A DNA stretch of 64,000 bases from an uncultured Hyphomicrobiales bacterium. GTDB taxonomy: Bacteria > Pseudomonadota > Alphaproteobacteria > Rhizobiales > Devosiaceae. The translations under genes were made by a program, and so were the position numbers. Location: NCBI GenBank assembly GCA_903828145.1, contig CAIKKY010000031.1, forward strand, positions 43,196 to 107,195. The letters are read 5' to 3'. This document shows, one piece after another, positions 35,609-44,501 of this stretch; within the stretch, counting starts at the first letter, position 1; each line of letters begins with the position of its first letter. The notes under the pieces were generated by a model that worked only from the letters and a program-made list of their open reading frames with translations, was not told the origin of the DNA and made no database searches.

Positions 35609-36885
35609 TGGCCGAAGTACGGAAAGTCGTTCTGGTCGGGGGCAGTCGTATTCCGTTTCAGCGGGCCTATACCGGCTACCGCGACAAGGGCAATCTCGAC
35701 CTGATGGCGGCGGCGATTGGCGGGCTGGTCGAGCGCTTTGACCTCAAGGGGCAGGCGGTGGGCGAGGTGATGGGCGGCGCGGTGCTCAATCACGTGCGCG
35801 ATTTCAACCTGGCCCGCGAGGCTGCGCTGAATGCCGGGCTCAGTCCCGCGACCCCGGCGACCAGCATCCAGATGGCGTGCGGCACTTCACTGCAGGCGGC
35901 GCTGCTGCTTGCCGGCAAAATCGCCACGGGCGAGATCGACAGCGCCATTGCAGCCGGCTCGGATTCAGTCTCCGACAGTCCCGTGGTGGTCACGGACCGA
36001 TTGCAGCACCGGCTGATCGATCTGTCACGGGCCCGCACCATCCGGGAGCGTTTCCGCGCGCTTAAGGGATTTTCGTTTGCTGAGCTGAAGCCGGTGGCAC
36101 CCTCGACGGCCGAGCCGCGCACGGGCCTCTCCATGGGCGAGCACTGCGAGCTGATGGCGAAAGAGTGGGCGATTGCGCGCGCCGATCAGGACGAATGGGC
36201 GCTCAGGTCGCACCGGCTGGCGGCGGAGGCCGAAGCCTCGGGCCTCCTTGACGATCTGATCGTGCCGTTTTCGGGCGTGCTGCGCGATAATAACGTGCGC
36301 GCCGAAACCAGCATGGCCAAGCTCAATGACATGAAGCCGGTGTTTGACCGGCGTTCGGGGCAGGGCACGCTGACCGCGGGCAATTCGACGCCCCTGACCG
36401 ATGGCGCTGCCGCGGTGCTTCTGGCCAGCGAGGCCTGGGCCAGGGCGCGCGGCTTGCCCATTGTGGCAACGCTCCGGGCCGGGCAGGTGGCGGGCAATGA
36501 CTTTGCCCATGGCGACGGGCTGTTGATGGCGCCTACGCTTGCCGTGTCGCGGCTCCTTGACCGGCTCGGCCTCGGCTTTGCCGATTTCGACCTGTTTGAG
36601 CTGCACGAGGCCTTTGCCGCGCAGGTTTTGTGCACGCTCAAGGCTTTTGCCGACCCGGCCTATTCGCGCGCCCACCTGGGCCGGGCAGAACCGCTCGGCG
36701 AGATCGAGGAAACGCTAATCAACCCCATGGGCTCGTCGCTGGCTTACGGGCATCCGTTTGCCGCCACAGGGGCACGCATTCTGGCGCTCGCTGGTCAGCA
36801 GATTGCGGCGGGGCGGCAGCGGGCGTTGATTTCGGTCTGCACGGCTGGCGGCATGGGCGTTGCTGCGGTGCTCGAAGCGGCGTGA
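35608..36885 (+). CDS. fadI: 3-ketoacyl-CoA thiolase / acetyl-CoA acetyltransferase
   Basis: This 425-residue thiolase cleaves 3-ketoacyl-CoA. The nucleophile Cys is in QMACGTSLQAA (about 90), the catalytic His in NPMGSSLAYGHPFAATGARI and the second Cys in SVCTAGGMG. The length and the fadE-fadJ-fadI order favour the FadI/anaerobic-type partner of FadJ. The start is the ATG at 35608 overlapping the fadJ stop; the ORF-track GTG at 35605 is inside the fadJ stop region. It is the last gene of the operon, 81 bp before oppA1. Confidence 0.92.
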   Translation: MAEVRKVVLVGGSRIPFQRAYTGYRDKGNLDLMAAAIGGLVERFDLKGQAVGEVMGGAVLNHVRDFNLAREAALNAGLSPATPATSIQMACGTSLQAALLLAGKIATGEIDSAIAAGSDSVSDSPVVVTDRLQHRLIDLSRARTIRERFRALKGFSFAELKPVAPSTAEPRTGLSMGEHCELMAKEWAIARADQDEWALRSHRLAAEAEASGLLDDLIVPFSGVLRDNNVRAETSMAKLNDMKPVFDRRSGQGTLTAGNSTPLTDGAAAVLLASEAWARARGLPIVATLRAGQVAGNDFAHGDGLLMAPTLAVSRLLDRLGLGFADFDLFELHEAFAAQVLCTLKAFADPAYSRAHLGRAEPLGEIEETLINPMGSSLAYGHPFAATGARILALAGQQIAAGRQRALISVCTAGGMGVAAVLEAA

Positions 36886-36966
36886 CGCCGCAGCGGTGCC
36901 AAACGAACGGGCCATTAAGTATTTACCCTTAGTGTTGGGCGCGATTGACCCTGCCGAGAGGCTCCC

Positions 36967-38592
36967 ATGCGCCCGATCCTCGTTGCTGTTTTTTTAGCGG
37001 TTATGCCCGCGGTTCTTGGCCCGTCCCTTGCGGCTGAGGTGCCAGCGGGCACCCGGCTCGCCAAAGAGCAGGTGCTGCGCTACCGCGTGATGGATCAGAT
37101 CAACACGCTCGATCCGCAGATGATCGAAGAGGTGGATTCCCATGCCGTGGCGGCCAACCTGTTTGAGGGTCTCGCGACCGGAACTGAAGACGGGGGTATC
37201 GTTCCGGCGCTCGCCGAAGGCTGGGAGATCAGTGCGGACGGGCTGACCTATACCTTTCACCTGCGCGACGCGACATGGTCAGACGGCCAGAAGGTCGTGG
37301 CCGATGATCTGGTCTATGCCTGGCGACGGGCGGTCGACCCGGCGATCGGGTCGAGCTATGGCTATTTCCTCGCGCTGGGCGGGATTGAAAACGCCGATGC
37401 CGTGCTCAGCGGCGCGATGCCGCCCGACGGGCTGGGCGTGACGGCACCCGACGCGAAAACTTTGGTGGTGAAGCTTGCCACCCGCACTCCCTTTTTCCTG
37501 AGCATGCTCACCCAGGCGACCCTCTTTCCGGTGCCGCGCCATGTGATTGAAAAATACGGCAAGGACTGGACCCTGGTCGGCCACATCGTGAGCAATGGCG
37601 CCTATACGCTGAAGGAGAACCAGCCCGGCGAGCGCCTCGTCATCGAGCGTAACCCGCTGTATTGGAACGATGCCAAGACGGTGCTCAACCGGGTGGAATT
37701 CATCAGCGTTCCTGAAAACGGCCAGGCCCTCACGCGGTTTCTGGCCGGGGAACTGGACTACACCGACATTCCGCGGGGCCGGAAGCAGCAGATGGTCGGG
37801 CTCGTTGGCGACCAAATGACCATTCGGCCGCAATTGTGCACGGATTACCTGTCGCTCAATGTGAGCGAGACGGGTCCCGTGGCGCTGCGCGACCGGCGGG
37901 TGCGCAAGGCGCTGTCGCTGGCGATAGACCGCGACCTGCTGGTGAAGAGTGCGTTGCGGGACGCGGGCCTGCCGACCTTTGATTTTACGCCCCCCTATGT
38001 GCATGGCTTTGCCGCGCCGGACCTGCCCGAAAGCCATATGTCGCAAACCGAGCGCGATGCGGAAGCGCAGCGCCTGATGCGTGAGGCGGGCTATGGCCCG
38101 GATCATCCGCTGACCCTCAACCTGTCCATTGTGCGCTACGAGAGCCACCAGATCATGGCGCGGGTGCTGAAACAGATGTTCAGGCAGAAGCTCGGCGTTA
38201 ATCTGGTGACCACCGAGACCGAAAATTCGGTGCTGGCCGAGCGCATGCATGCCAAGGACTATGAAATTGCCCGCACCGGCTGGTGCGGCGACTACAACGA
38301 AGCCTCGACCTTTCTCACGCAACTGGCCTCGTCGACGGAGAGTGGCATGGCGCAGAACGACGCGGGATACAGCAATCCCGAGGTTGATCGCCTGCTCAGG
38401 GAGGCGCGGGAGGCCGAGGACTCCGGTCCCATTTATGGCGAGGCCGAGCGCCTCATCATTGAGGATCAGCCGATCATTCCCCTCTACTTCGGGGTGGATA
38501 CGGTTGCGATCAGCTCTCACCTTAAAAACTGGCCTGTGAACGCCGTAACGGTCCTGTGGTACGCCAAGGACCTCTATCGAACCGAGGACTAG
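36967..38592 (+). CDS. oppA: Oligopeptide ABC transporter, substrate-binding protein (copy 1)
   Basis: This is a 541-residue periplasmic SBP_bac_5 family protein. A signal peptide (RPILVAVFLAVMPAVLGPSLAAE) is followed by the E. coli OppA-like mature pattern EVPAGTRLAKEQVLRYRV, LDPQMIEEVDSHAVAANLFEGL, YTFHLRDATWSDGQ and AWRRAVDPA, ending in WYAKDLYRTED. The TGWCGDYNEASTFL region is shared with the two other OppA copies downstream. It is the first gene of the opp1 operon (A-B-C-D-F) and binds peptides for import. Confidence 0.92.
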   Translation: MRPILVAVFLAVMPAVLGPSLAAEVPAGTRLAKEQVLRYRVMDQINTLDPQMIEEVDSHAVAANLFEGLATGTEDGGIVPALAEGWEISADGLTYTFHLRDATWSDGQKVVADDLVYAWRRAVDPAIGSSYGYFLALGGIENADAVLSGAMPPDGLGVTAPDAKTLVVKLATRTPFFLSMLTQATLFPVPRHVIEKYGKDWTLVGHIVSNGAYTLKENQPGERLVIERNPLYWNDAKTVLNRVEFISVPENGQALTRFLAGELDYTDIPRGRKQQMVGLVGDQMTIRPQLCTDYLSLNVSETGPVALRDRRVRKALSLAIDRDLLVKSALRDAGLPTFDFTPPYVHGFAAPDLPESHMSQTERDAEAQRLMREAGYGPDHPLTLNLSIVRYESHQIMARVLKQMFRQKLGVNLVTTETENSVLAERMHAKDYEIARTGWCGDYNEASTFLTQLASSTESGMAQNDAGYSNPEVDRLLREAREAEDSGPIYGEAERLIIEDQPIIPLYFGVDTVAISSHLKNWPVNAVTVLWYAKDLYRTED

Positions 38593-38601
38593 GCCGGGCT
38601 C

Positions 38602-39528
38602 ATGTTCACCCGGGTCCTCAAGCGGATCGCCATTGCGCTGGTCACCATCCTGGTGACCGGAACCCTTGCGTTTATCCTCGTGCGGGTCGCGCCGGGCAGT
38701 CCGATCGCCGCCAAACAGCTCCCGTCGCAGGCGGCACTCAACCTCACTGCCTATTACGGGCTCGATCAGCCGCTGTGGGTGCAATATCTCGACTACCTTC
38801 GACGGGTATTTGTCGACTTCGATTTTGGGCCAAGCTTCCAGTATCACGGACGCAGCGTGCGCGATGTGCTGGCCACGGCGCTTCCGGTGACGTTGACCAT
38901 CGGGCTGTGGGCGGCGCTCGTGGCGACGGTGTGCGGTGCGGCCATCGGAACGGCTGCCGCCATCTGGCGCGGACAGTGGATCGACCATCTGGCCGTGGGG
39001 CTGACCATCCTCATGCAGATGGTGCCGACGTTCGTTGTTGCCCCGGTGCTGGTGCTGGTCTTTACGCTGACATTGCGCTGGTTGCCCGGCGGGGGGTGGA
39101 ATGCGGGTGACCCGGCCCATGTCATCCTGCCGGTTTTCACCCTGGCGCTGACGCAATTGCCCAATGTCACGCGCATTGTGCGCGCTTCGGCGATTGAGGT
39201 GCTGGGTTCGAACTATATGCTGGTGGCGCGCGGCAAGGGCCTGCCCTGGCCGCTCCTGTATTTCCGTCACGCGCTGCGGCCCACGCTCCTGCCGCTGGTC
39301 AGCTACCTTGGACCCATGCCGCTGTCGCTCGTGGCCGGGATGACGCTCACCGACCTGTTCTTTTCGACCGGCGGGGTCGGCACGGTGTTCGTCAGTGCCG
39401 CGCTGGCGCGGGACTATGCGGTGGTGGTGACAATCACGCTGGCCTCAGCCGTACTGATCACCCTCAGCAATTGCCTGATTGATCTGCTCTACGCCGCGCT
39501 CGACCCGCGGATCGGGGTTGAGCGCTGA
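38602..39528 (+). CDS. oppB: Oligopeptide ABC transporter permease (opp1)
   Basis: This 308-residue inner-membrane protein has six predicted helices. The first helix (LKRIAIALVTILVTGTLAFILVRVAPGSP) is the OppB type, DFDFGPSFQYHGRSV is the typical periplasmic loop, and EVLGSNYMLVARGKGL is the EAA coupling motif that docks on the ATPases. It starts 9 bp after oppA1, and its TGA overlaps the ATG of oppC by one base. Confidence 0.92.
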   Translation: MFTRVLKRIAIALVTILVTGTLAFILVRVAPGSPIAAKQLPSQAALNLTAYYGLDQPLWVQYLDYLRRVFVDFDFGPSFQYHGRSVRDVLATALPVTLTIGLWAALVATVCGAAIGTAAAIWRGQWIDHLAVGLTILMQMVPTFVVAPVLVLVFTLTLRWLPGGGWNAGDPAHVILPVFTLALTQLPNVTRIVRASAIEVLGSNYMLVARGKGLPWPLLYFRHALRPTLLPLVSYLGPMPLSLVAGMTLTDLFFSTGGVGTVFVSAALARDYAVVVTITLASAVLITLSNCLIDLLYAALDPRIGVER

Positions 39529-40439
39529 TGGCAATCTCCGGCCGATCGCTGAACTTTGACGCGCCGCCGATGCTGCGGTCGGGATGGACGAGCATTGTCG
39601 CGCGGATGGCCCGCAGCGCAAGAGGGCGCTTCGGGATCGGGATCTTCGTGCTGATCGCCCTCTTTGCGGTCTTTGGTCCCGCGCTGACGCCCTGGACGCC
39701 CGACGTCATTGACTGGAACGCAGTTGGCGAGGATGCGAGCCTTCGTGCGCCATCCCTTGCGACCGGTCACCCATTAGGAGTCGACGATCTCGGGCGCGAT
39801 CTGTTCGCCCGGCTGGCCCATGGCACCCAGACATCGTTGACGATCTCGTGTCTCGCCGTCGCGATTGCCGTGATCTGCGGCACTGCCTATGGGGCCATTG
39901 CGGGCTATGTCGGTGGGGTCATCGATCAGGTGATGATGCGGATCGTCGATACGCTCTACGCGCTCCCGATGACCTTTGTGCTTGTCGTCATGGTGCTGTT
40001 GTTCGGGCAGGCTACCGAGGTGCTGTTCATCTGCATTGGCGGCTTCAGCAGCCTTGGCCTCGCGCGGGTGGTGCGCGGCCAGACCCTGGTCATCAAGACC
40101 CAGCCCTATGTCGAAGCGGCCGTCATCGGGGGGGCGCGGCCCCTCGATGTGGTGTTCACCCATATCGTGCCCAATCTGCTGGGCCTTGTGGCGATCTATG
40201 CCACCATCCTGGTGCCCGAACTGGTGTTCACCGAATCCCTCATCAGCTTCATGGGGCTCGGGGTGCAGGATCCGGATGTGTCGTTGGGCGTGCTCATCAG
40301 CGAAGGCATGTCGGGGCTGCTCTTTGGAATTTCGCTGCACCTGGCCTGTCCGCTCCTCATGTTCGTGTCGGTGCAGGTTGCTCTCTACTGCATCGGTGAC
40401 GGCTTGCGTGAAGCCAGCGATGTGAAGGGGGAGGGCTGA
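39528..40439 (+). CDS. oppC: Oligopeptide ABC transporter permease (opp1)
   Basis: This 303-residue protein has a cytoplasmic N-terminal tail followed by six helices. Marks of OppC are HPLGVDDLGRDLFARLAHGTQTSL, the EAA loop VEAAVIGGARPLDVVFTHIVPN, and SLISFMGLGVQDPDVSLG near the end. It pairs with OppB to form the pore. It is coupled to oppB by an overlapping start and is followed by oppD after 3 bp. Confidence 0.92.
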   Translation: MAISGRSLNFDAPPMLRSGWTSIVARMARSARGRFGIGIFVLIALFAVFGPALTPWTPDVIDWNAVGEDASLRAPSLATGHPLGVDDLGRDLFARLAHGTQTSLTISCLAVAIAVICGTAYGAIAGYVGGVIDQVMMRIVDTLYALPMTFVLVVMVLLFGQATEVLFICIGGFSSLGLARVVRGQTLVIKTQPYVEAAVIGGARPLDVVFTHIVPNLLGLVAIYATILVPELVFTESLISFMGLGVQDPDVSLGVLISEGMSGLLFGISLHLACPLLMFVSVQVALYCIGDGLREASDVKGEG

Positions 40440-40442
40440 CGC

Positions 40443-41417
40443 ATGCCCCGGATCATGTCGGTTGAAAACCTCTCCGTCCGCTTCGCCTCGCGCAGCGGCC
40501 AGATCGAGGTGGTGAAAGACCTGAATTTCGATCTGTGGACCGGTCAGGTTCTGGGGCTCGTGGGCGAAAGCGGCTCGGGCAAGACCCAGGCCTTCCTCGC
40601 CATCATGGGGCTTCTGGCGCGTAACGGCCGGGCCGAAGGGCGCGCCCTGTTAGGCGATGTCGACCTCCTGCAGCTCAAGCCGCGCGCGCTTAACCGCATG
40701 CGTGGACGCGAGATTGCCATGGTGTTTCAGGATACGGCCGCAGCGCTCAACCCGACGCTGCGGATCGGCATCCAGATGGCCGAAGTGCTGGCGCTGCATC
40801 ATGCAGTGCCTCTGCCGCAAGCCGAACTGGCCGCCATCGACATGCTCGACATGGTGGGTATTTCCGACCCGGAGCGGCGGGCGCGCTGCTATCCGCACGA
40901 GCTGTCCGGCGGCATGCGGCAGCGCGTGCTGATCGGCATGGCGCTGATGTGCCGTCCCAAGGTGCTTATTGCCGACGAGGCTACGGCCTCGCTCGACGCG
41001 ACCGTGCAGGCCCAGATTCTCACCCTGTTCAAGACTGTCTGCGACCGGCTGGGCACGGCGCTGGTGCTGATCACCCATGATCTCAGTCTGGCGGCCAGCA
41101 TCGCTGACCGGATGATGGTGATGTATGCCGGGCAGGCCGTGGAAATCGCGACGACCGATGCGCTGTTTCATGATCCACGCCACCCCTATACGCGGGGCCT
41201 TCTGGCCTCAACGCCTGCGGCGACAGTCACGCGCGGCAAACTTTATACCATACCCGGTCCGCCGCCCCGGCTGCTTGAGGGCGAGCGTGGTTGCCGGTTC
41301 AATCCGCGCTGTCCGCATCGGGCGGCCCATTGCGTCGAGCTGGCGCCGATCCTGCGGCCCGTGGCGCTGGACCATCAGGTGGCGTGCCATTTCGATATCG
41401 GCGGAGCGTCCCAGTGA
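40443..41417 (+). CDS. oppD: Oligopeptide ABC transporter ATPase (opp1)
   Basis: This is a 324-residue ATPase. Walker A GESGSGKTQAF (about 40-50), Q-loop MVFQDT, signature [10 protein letters not shown], Walker B VLIADEATASLD and H-loop LITHDLS are intact. The Walker B region reads DEATASLD where most copies, including the opp2 OppD here, have DEPTTALD. The C-terminal oligopeptide-type tail with four Cys (GCRFNPRCPHRAAHC) is present. The stop codon overlaps the oppF start. Confidence 0.92.
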   Translation: MPRIMSVENLSVRFASRSGQIEVVKDLNFDLWTGQVLGLVGESGSGKTQAFLAIMGLLARNGRAEGRALLGDVDLLQLKPRALNRMRGREIAMVFQDTAAALNPTLRIGIQMAEVLALHHAVPLPQAELAAIDMLDMVGISDPERRARCYPHELSGGMRQRVLIGMALMCRPKVLIADEATASLDATVQAQILTLFKTVCDRLGTALVLITHDLSLAASIADRMMVMYAGQAVEIATTDALFHDPRHPYTRGLLASTPAATVTRGKLYTIPGPPPRLLEGERGCRFNPRCPHRAAHCVELAPILRPVALDHQVACHFDIGGASQ

Positions 41418-42421
41418 TGACCCAACCCCCGGCCGCCGATGACCTGCTCAATGTGGTTGGCGTCAGCAAGATCTATGTCACGGGCCAGAGCGTGTTGCGG
41501 CGCGGCACCATGCTGCGCGCGCTCCATGATGTCAGCTTCAACGTCCAGACGGGCGAGACTCTGGGGATCGTGGGCGAAAGCGGTTGCGGCAAGACCACGC
41601 TCGGCAAGATCATCGTGCGGCTGTTGCGCCCGAACACGGGGCGCGTCCTGTGGATGGGGCGCGACCTCACCGCCATGGCGGGCGAGGAATTGCGGCTGGT
41701 GCGGCGCGACCTGCAGTTCATTTTCCAGGACCCGCAGACTGCGCTCAATCCGCGTATGACAGTGGGCGAAATCATCGCCGAACCGCTGCGCGTGCTGCGG
41801 CCCGACCTCAAGCCGCGCGACCGCATGCAGCGGACACTCGACATGATGGCGGCGGTAAATCTCCTGCCCGACCATGCCGGGCGGTTTCCGCACGAGTTTT
41901 CGGGCGGGCAGGCGCAGCGAATCGGCATTGCCCGCGCGCTGATCACCGGGCCGCAGATGATCGTGTGTGACGAGCCGGTTTCGGCGCTCGATCTGTCGGT
42001 GCAGGCGCAGATCCTCAACCTGCTACAGGATGTGAAGGACAAGCTTGGACTGACCCTGATCGTGATTTCGCACAATCTCAACGTCGTGCGGCACATTGCC
42101 GATCGTGTGCTGGTGCTCTACCTCGGTCAGGTGATGGAAATCGCCAGCGTGCAGGCGCTGCGCAGCCGACCGCTGCATCCTTATACCAGCCTCCTGCTGT
42201 CAGCCGCGCCGGTGCCAGACCCTCGGCTGTCGCAATTGACGGAGCAGGATTGGTTCGACACGGAGCTACCCTCGCCGCTTGATATGCCCACCGGGTGCCC
42301 CTTTCACACCCGGTGCGCCTATGCGACCGACCGCTGCCGCCTCGAGCGGCCCCAGCCCGAAATCGTGCCCGGCCACGGGCAGGTCTCGTGCCACAACTGG
42401 CGCAGCATCGAGATGGCCTAG
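41417..42421 (+). CDS. oppF: Oligopeptide ABC transporter ATPase (opp1)
   Basis: This 334-residue ATPase is the partner of OppD. Walker A GESGCGKTTLGK, Q-loop FIFQDPQTALNPRM, signature FSGGQAQRIGIARAL, Walker B VCDEPVSALDLSVQ and the C-terminal GCPFHTRCAYATDRC tail are visible. The start is the ATG at 41417, overlapping the oppD stop; the ORF track extends 42 codons back into oppD without reason. The 298-bp gap that follows (42422-42719) has no gene and no clear terminator. It should hold the promoter of oppA2. Confidence 0.92.
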   Translation: MTQPPAADDLLNVVGVSKIYVTGQSVLRRGTMLRALHDVSFNVQTGETLGIVGESGCGKTTLGKIIVRLLRPNTGRVLWMGRDLTAMAGEELRLVRRDLQFIFQDPQTALNPRMTVGEIIAEPLRVLRPDLKPRDRMQRTLDMMAAVNLLPDHAGRFPHEFSGGQAQRIGIARALITGPQMIVCDEPVSALDLSVQAQILNLLQDVKDKLGLTLIVISHNLNVVRHIADRVLVLYLGQVMEIASVQALRSRPLHPYTSLLLSAAPVPDPRLSQLTEQDWFDTELPSPLDMPTGCPFHTRCAYATDRCRLERPQPEIVPGHGQVSCHNWRSIEMA

Positions 42422-42719
42422 GCCCGGCGTTTTGCAAAGGGTCGGCCGCGGTCGGAGCGGCCGCTTCACCCCCTGCAGAAGGGGCGTTGGCGAGGGGGCA
42501 AGAAATAGGTATGTTTCGGTACGCTCGCATCCAATTGGGCGGTCATACGTTCATTCCCCTCGGGAAGATGCGTAGACTTCACCGCCGAAATGGACCGATG
42601 CGACATTGACGTAATGGGCAGGGGACGGGTTCTCTTGGTCCAAGCGCGCGCGACTGTCGTAGCAGGCGGTCCGTGACCTGCAACAAGACTTTCACCAGAA
42701 CACCTTGGGAGACGACTAT

Positions 42720-44348
42720 ATGACAATGCTGAAAACTCTATCGAGGGCCGCACTGGTTGCGGGCCTGTTGTCGACGACGATGATCACCGCATCCTATGCG
42801 GCCACCGTGCCGGAAGGCACCAAGCTCGCTGCCGAGCAGACGTTCCGCTACCGCGTGCTCGATGCGATCAATTCGCTCGATCCTCAGGTCGTGGAAGACG
42901 TCGACAGCGCCAACGTGGTCAATAACCTGTTCGAAGGTCTGTTCAGCGAAGACGCCGCTGGCAATCCGGTGCCGGGCGTGGCCGAAAGCTTCTCCGTGAA
43001 TGCCGATAACTCGGTGTACACCTTCAAGCTGCGCGATGCGAAGTGGTCGAACGGCGAGCCCGTGACGGCCCAGGATTTCGTGTTCGGCTGGCGCCGTGCG
43101 GTCGATCCCGCGCTTGCATCGCCCTATGCCTATTTCGTGGGCCTCGCCGGTATCAAGAATGCCGATGACATCGTTGCCGGTAAGCTGAAGCCCGAAGATC
43201 TGGGCGTGAAGGCCATCGACGACAAGACGCTGGAAGTCACGCTGTCGGGTTCGGTCCCGTATTTCGTGAAGACGCTGGCGCATGCCACACTGTTCCCCGC
43301 GCCGCAGAAGGTGGTTGAGCAGTTCGGCAAGGATTGGACCAAGGTCGAGAACATCGTCGGCAACGGCGCGTACAAGCTGACCGAAAACAATCCCGGCGAA
43401 CGCGTCGTGATCGAACGCAACCCCGGCTATTGGGATGATGCCAAGACCGTCATCAACCGCGTCGAATTCCTGACCATCAACGACGAGAACCAGGGCCTCA
43501 CCCGCTATCTCGCCGGTGAAGTGGACCAGACCGATGTGCCGGCCGGCCAGTTCCCCAAGCTCAAGGGCGAATATCCGGAAGAGGCCTTCTCGGTGCCGAA
43601 CCTGTGCACCTACTACTTCAGCATCAACGTGACCGATTCGGCCCCGGATGCGCTGAAGGATGCCAAGGTGCGCGAAGCGCTGTACCTTGCGGTTGATCGC
43701 GATGTGATCGTGAACAACATCCTGCAGGGCGGCCAGCAGCCGGCCTATACCTTCACCCCGCCGGCGACAGCAGGCTTCAAGGCGCCGGACGCTCCGGCCG
43801 CAGCGATGACCCAGGCCGAGCGCGATGAAAAGGCCAAGGCTCTGCTCGCCGAAGCCGGTATCACCGCCGAAAACCCGCTGAGCTTTGAATACATCTACAA
43901 TACCTCGGACGCGCATAAGAAGATCGCGACCGTGGTTGCCCAGATGTACAAGGAAAAGCTGGGCGTCGAGATGACTATCCGCGATATGGAATTCGCGACG
44001 TTGCTCGATACCCGTCACCAGAAGAATTACGCCGTGGCGCGTAATGCGTGGTGCGGCGACTACAACGAAGCGTCGACCTTCCTGAGCCTTATGGACTCGA
44101 AGTCGAGCCAGAATGACTCGGGCTACAACAACGCTGACGTTGATAAGCTGCTGGCAGACAGCAAGGTTTCGACCGATCCGAATCCGCTCTACACCCAGAT
44201 CGAGGAAAAGATCCTCGCTGACGTGCCGATCGTGCCGATCTACTTCTACACCAAGGTCTTCATGCAGAAGCCGGCGGTGAAGGGTTGGCCGTACAACAAC
44301 GTTGAGCAGATCTGGTACGCCAAGGACTTCTACAAGGTCGCTGAGTAA
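42720..44348 (+). CDS. oppA: Oligopeptide ABC transporter, substrate-binding protein (copy 2)
   Basis: This is a 542-residue periplasmic peptide-binding protein. The start is the ATG at 42720 with GGGAG upstream, giving the signal peptide MTMLKTLSRAALVAG...ASYA. The mature part (TVPEGTKLAAEQTFRYRVLD, NNLFEGLFSED, WRRAVDPALASPYAYF) is a close paralogue of copy 3 and more distant from copy 1. Two SBP genes in front of one set of permeases suggest that this transporter has two binding proteins, perhaps with different peptide preferences. Confidence 0.92.
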   Translation: MTMLKTLSRAALVAGLLSTTMITASYAATVPEGTKLAAEQTFRYRVLDAINSLDPQVVEDVDSANVVNNLFEGLFSEDAAGNPVPGVAESFSVNADNSVYTFKLRDAKWSNGEPVTAQDFVFGWRRAVDPALASPYAYFVGLAGIKNADDIVAGKLKPEDLGVKAIDDKTLEVTLSGSVPYFVKTLAHATLFPAPQKVVEQFGKDWTKVENIVGNGAYKLTENNPGERVVIERNPGYWDDAKTVINRVEFLTINDENQGLTRYLAGEVDQTDVPAGQFPKLKGEYPEEAFSVPNLCTYYFSINVTDSAPDALKDAKVREALYLAVDRDVIVNNILQGGQQPAYTFTPPATAGFKAPDAPAAAMTQAERDEKAKALLAEAGITAENPLSFEYIYNTSDAHKKIATVVAQMYKEKLGVEMTIRDMEFATLLDTRHQKNYAVARNAWCGDYNEASTFLSLMDSKSSQNDSGYNNADVDKLLADSKVSTDPNPLYTQIEEKILADVPIVPIYFYTKVFMQKPAVKGWPYNNVEQIWYAKDFYKVAE

Positions 44349-44357
44349 CAGTGACGG

Positions 44358-44381
44358 AGGGCGCCTCGTTCGGGGCGCCCT
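44358..44381 (+). terminator. Hairpin between oppA2 and oppA3
   Basis: AGGGCGCC-N8-GGCGCCCT is an 8-bp perfect stem 10 bp after the oppA2 stop, followed by TTCATC rather than a T-run. It may be a partial terminator or an mRNA-stabilising hairpin that raises oppA2 expression over the genes downstream. Confidence 0.6.
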
Positions 44382-44501
44382 TCATCCCGTTCGATCGACC
44401 CTTGTTCTATGGGTAAATCCGTAGTTAATTTAAGGGCCTATGCCATCGTCACCGACCGGCTGTTCCGGGCTGGCGGGGCGGCAAGTCCGGGAGAAACCCT
44501 C

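Noticed and set aside
37279-39270. 663-aa minus-strand ORF opposite oppA1/oppB1
   Set aside because: Antisense shadow with His/Arg/Gln-rich sequence and no motif.
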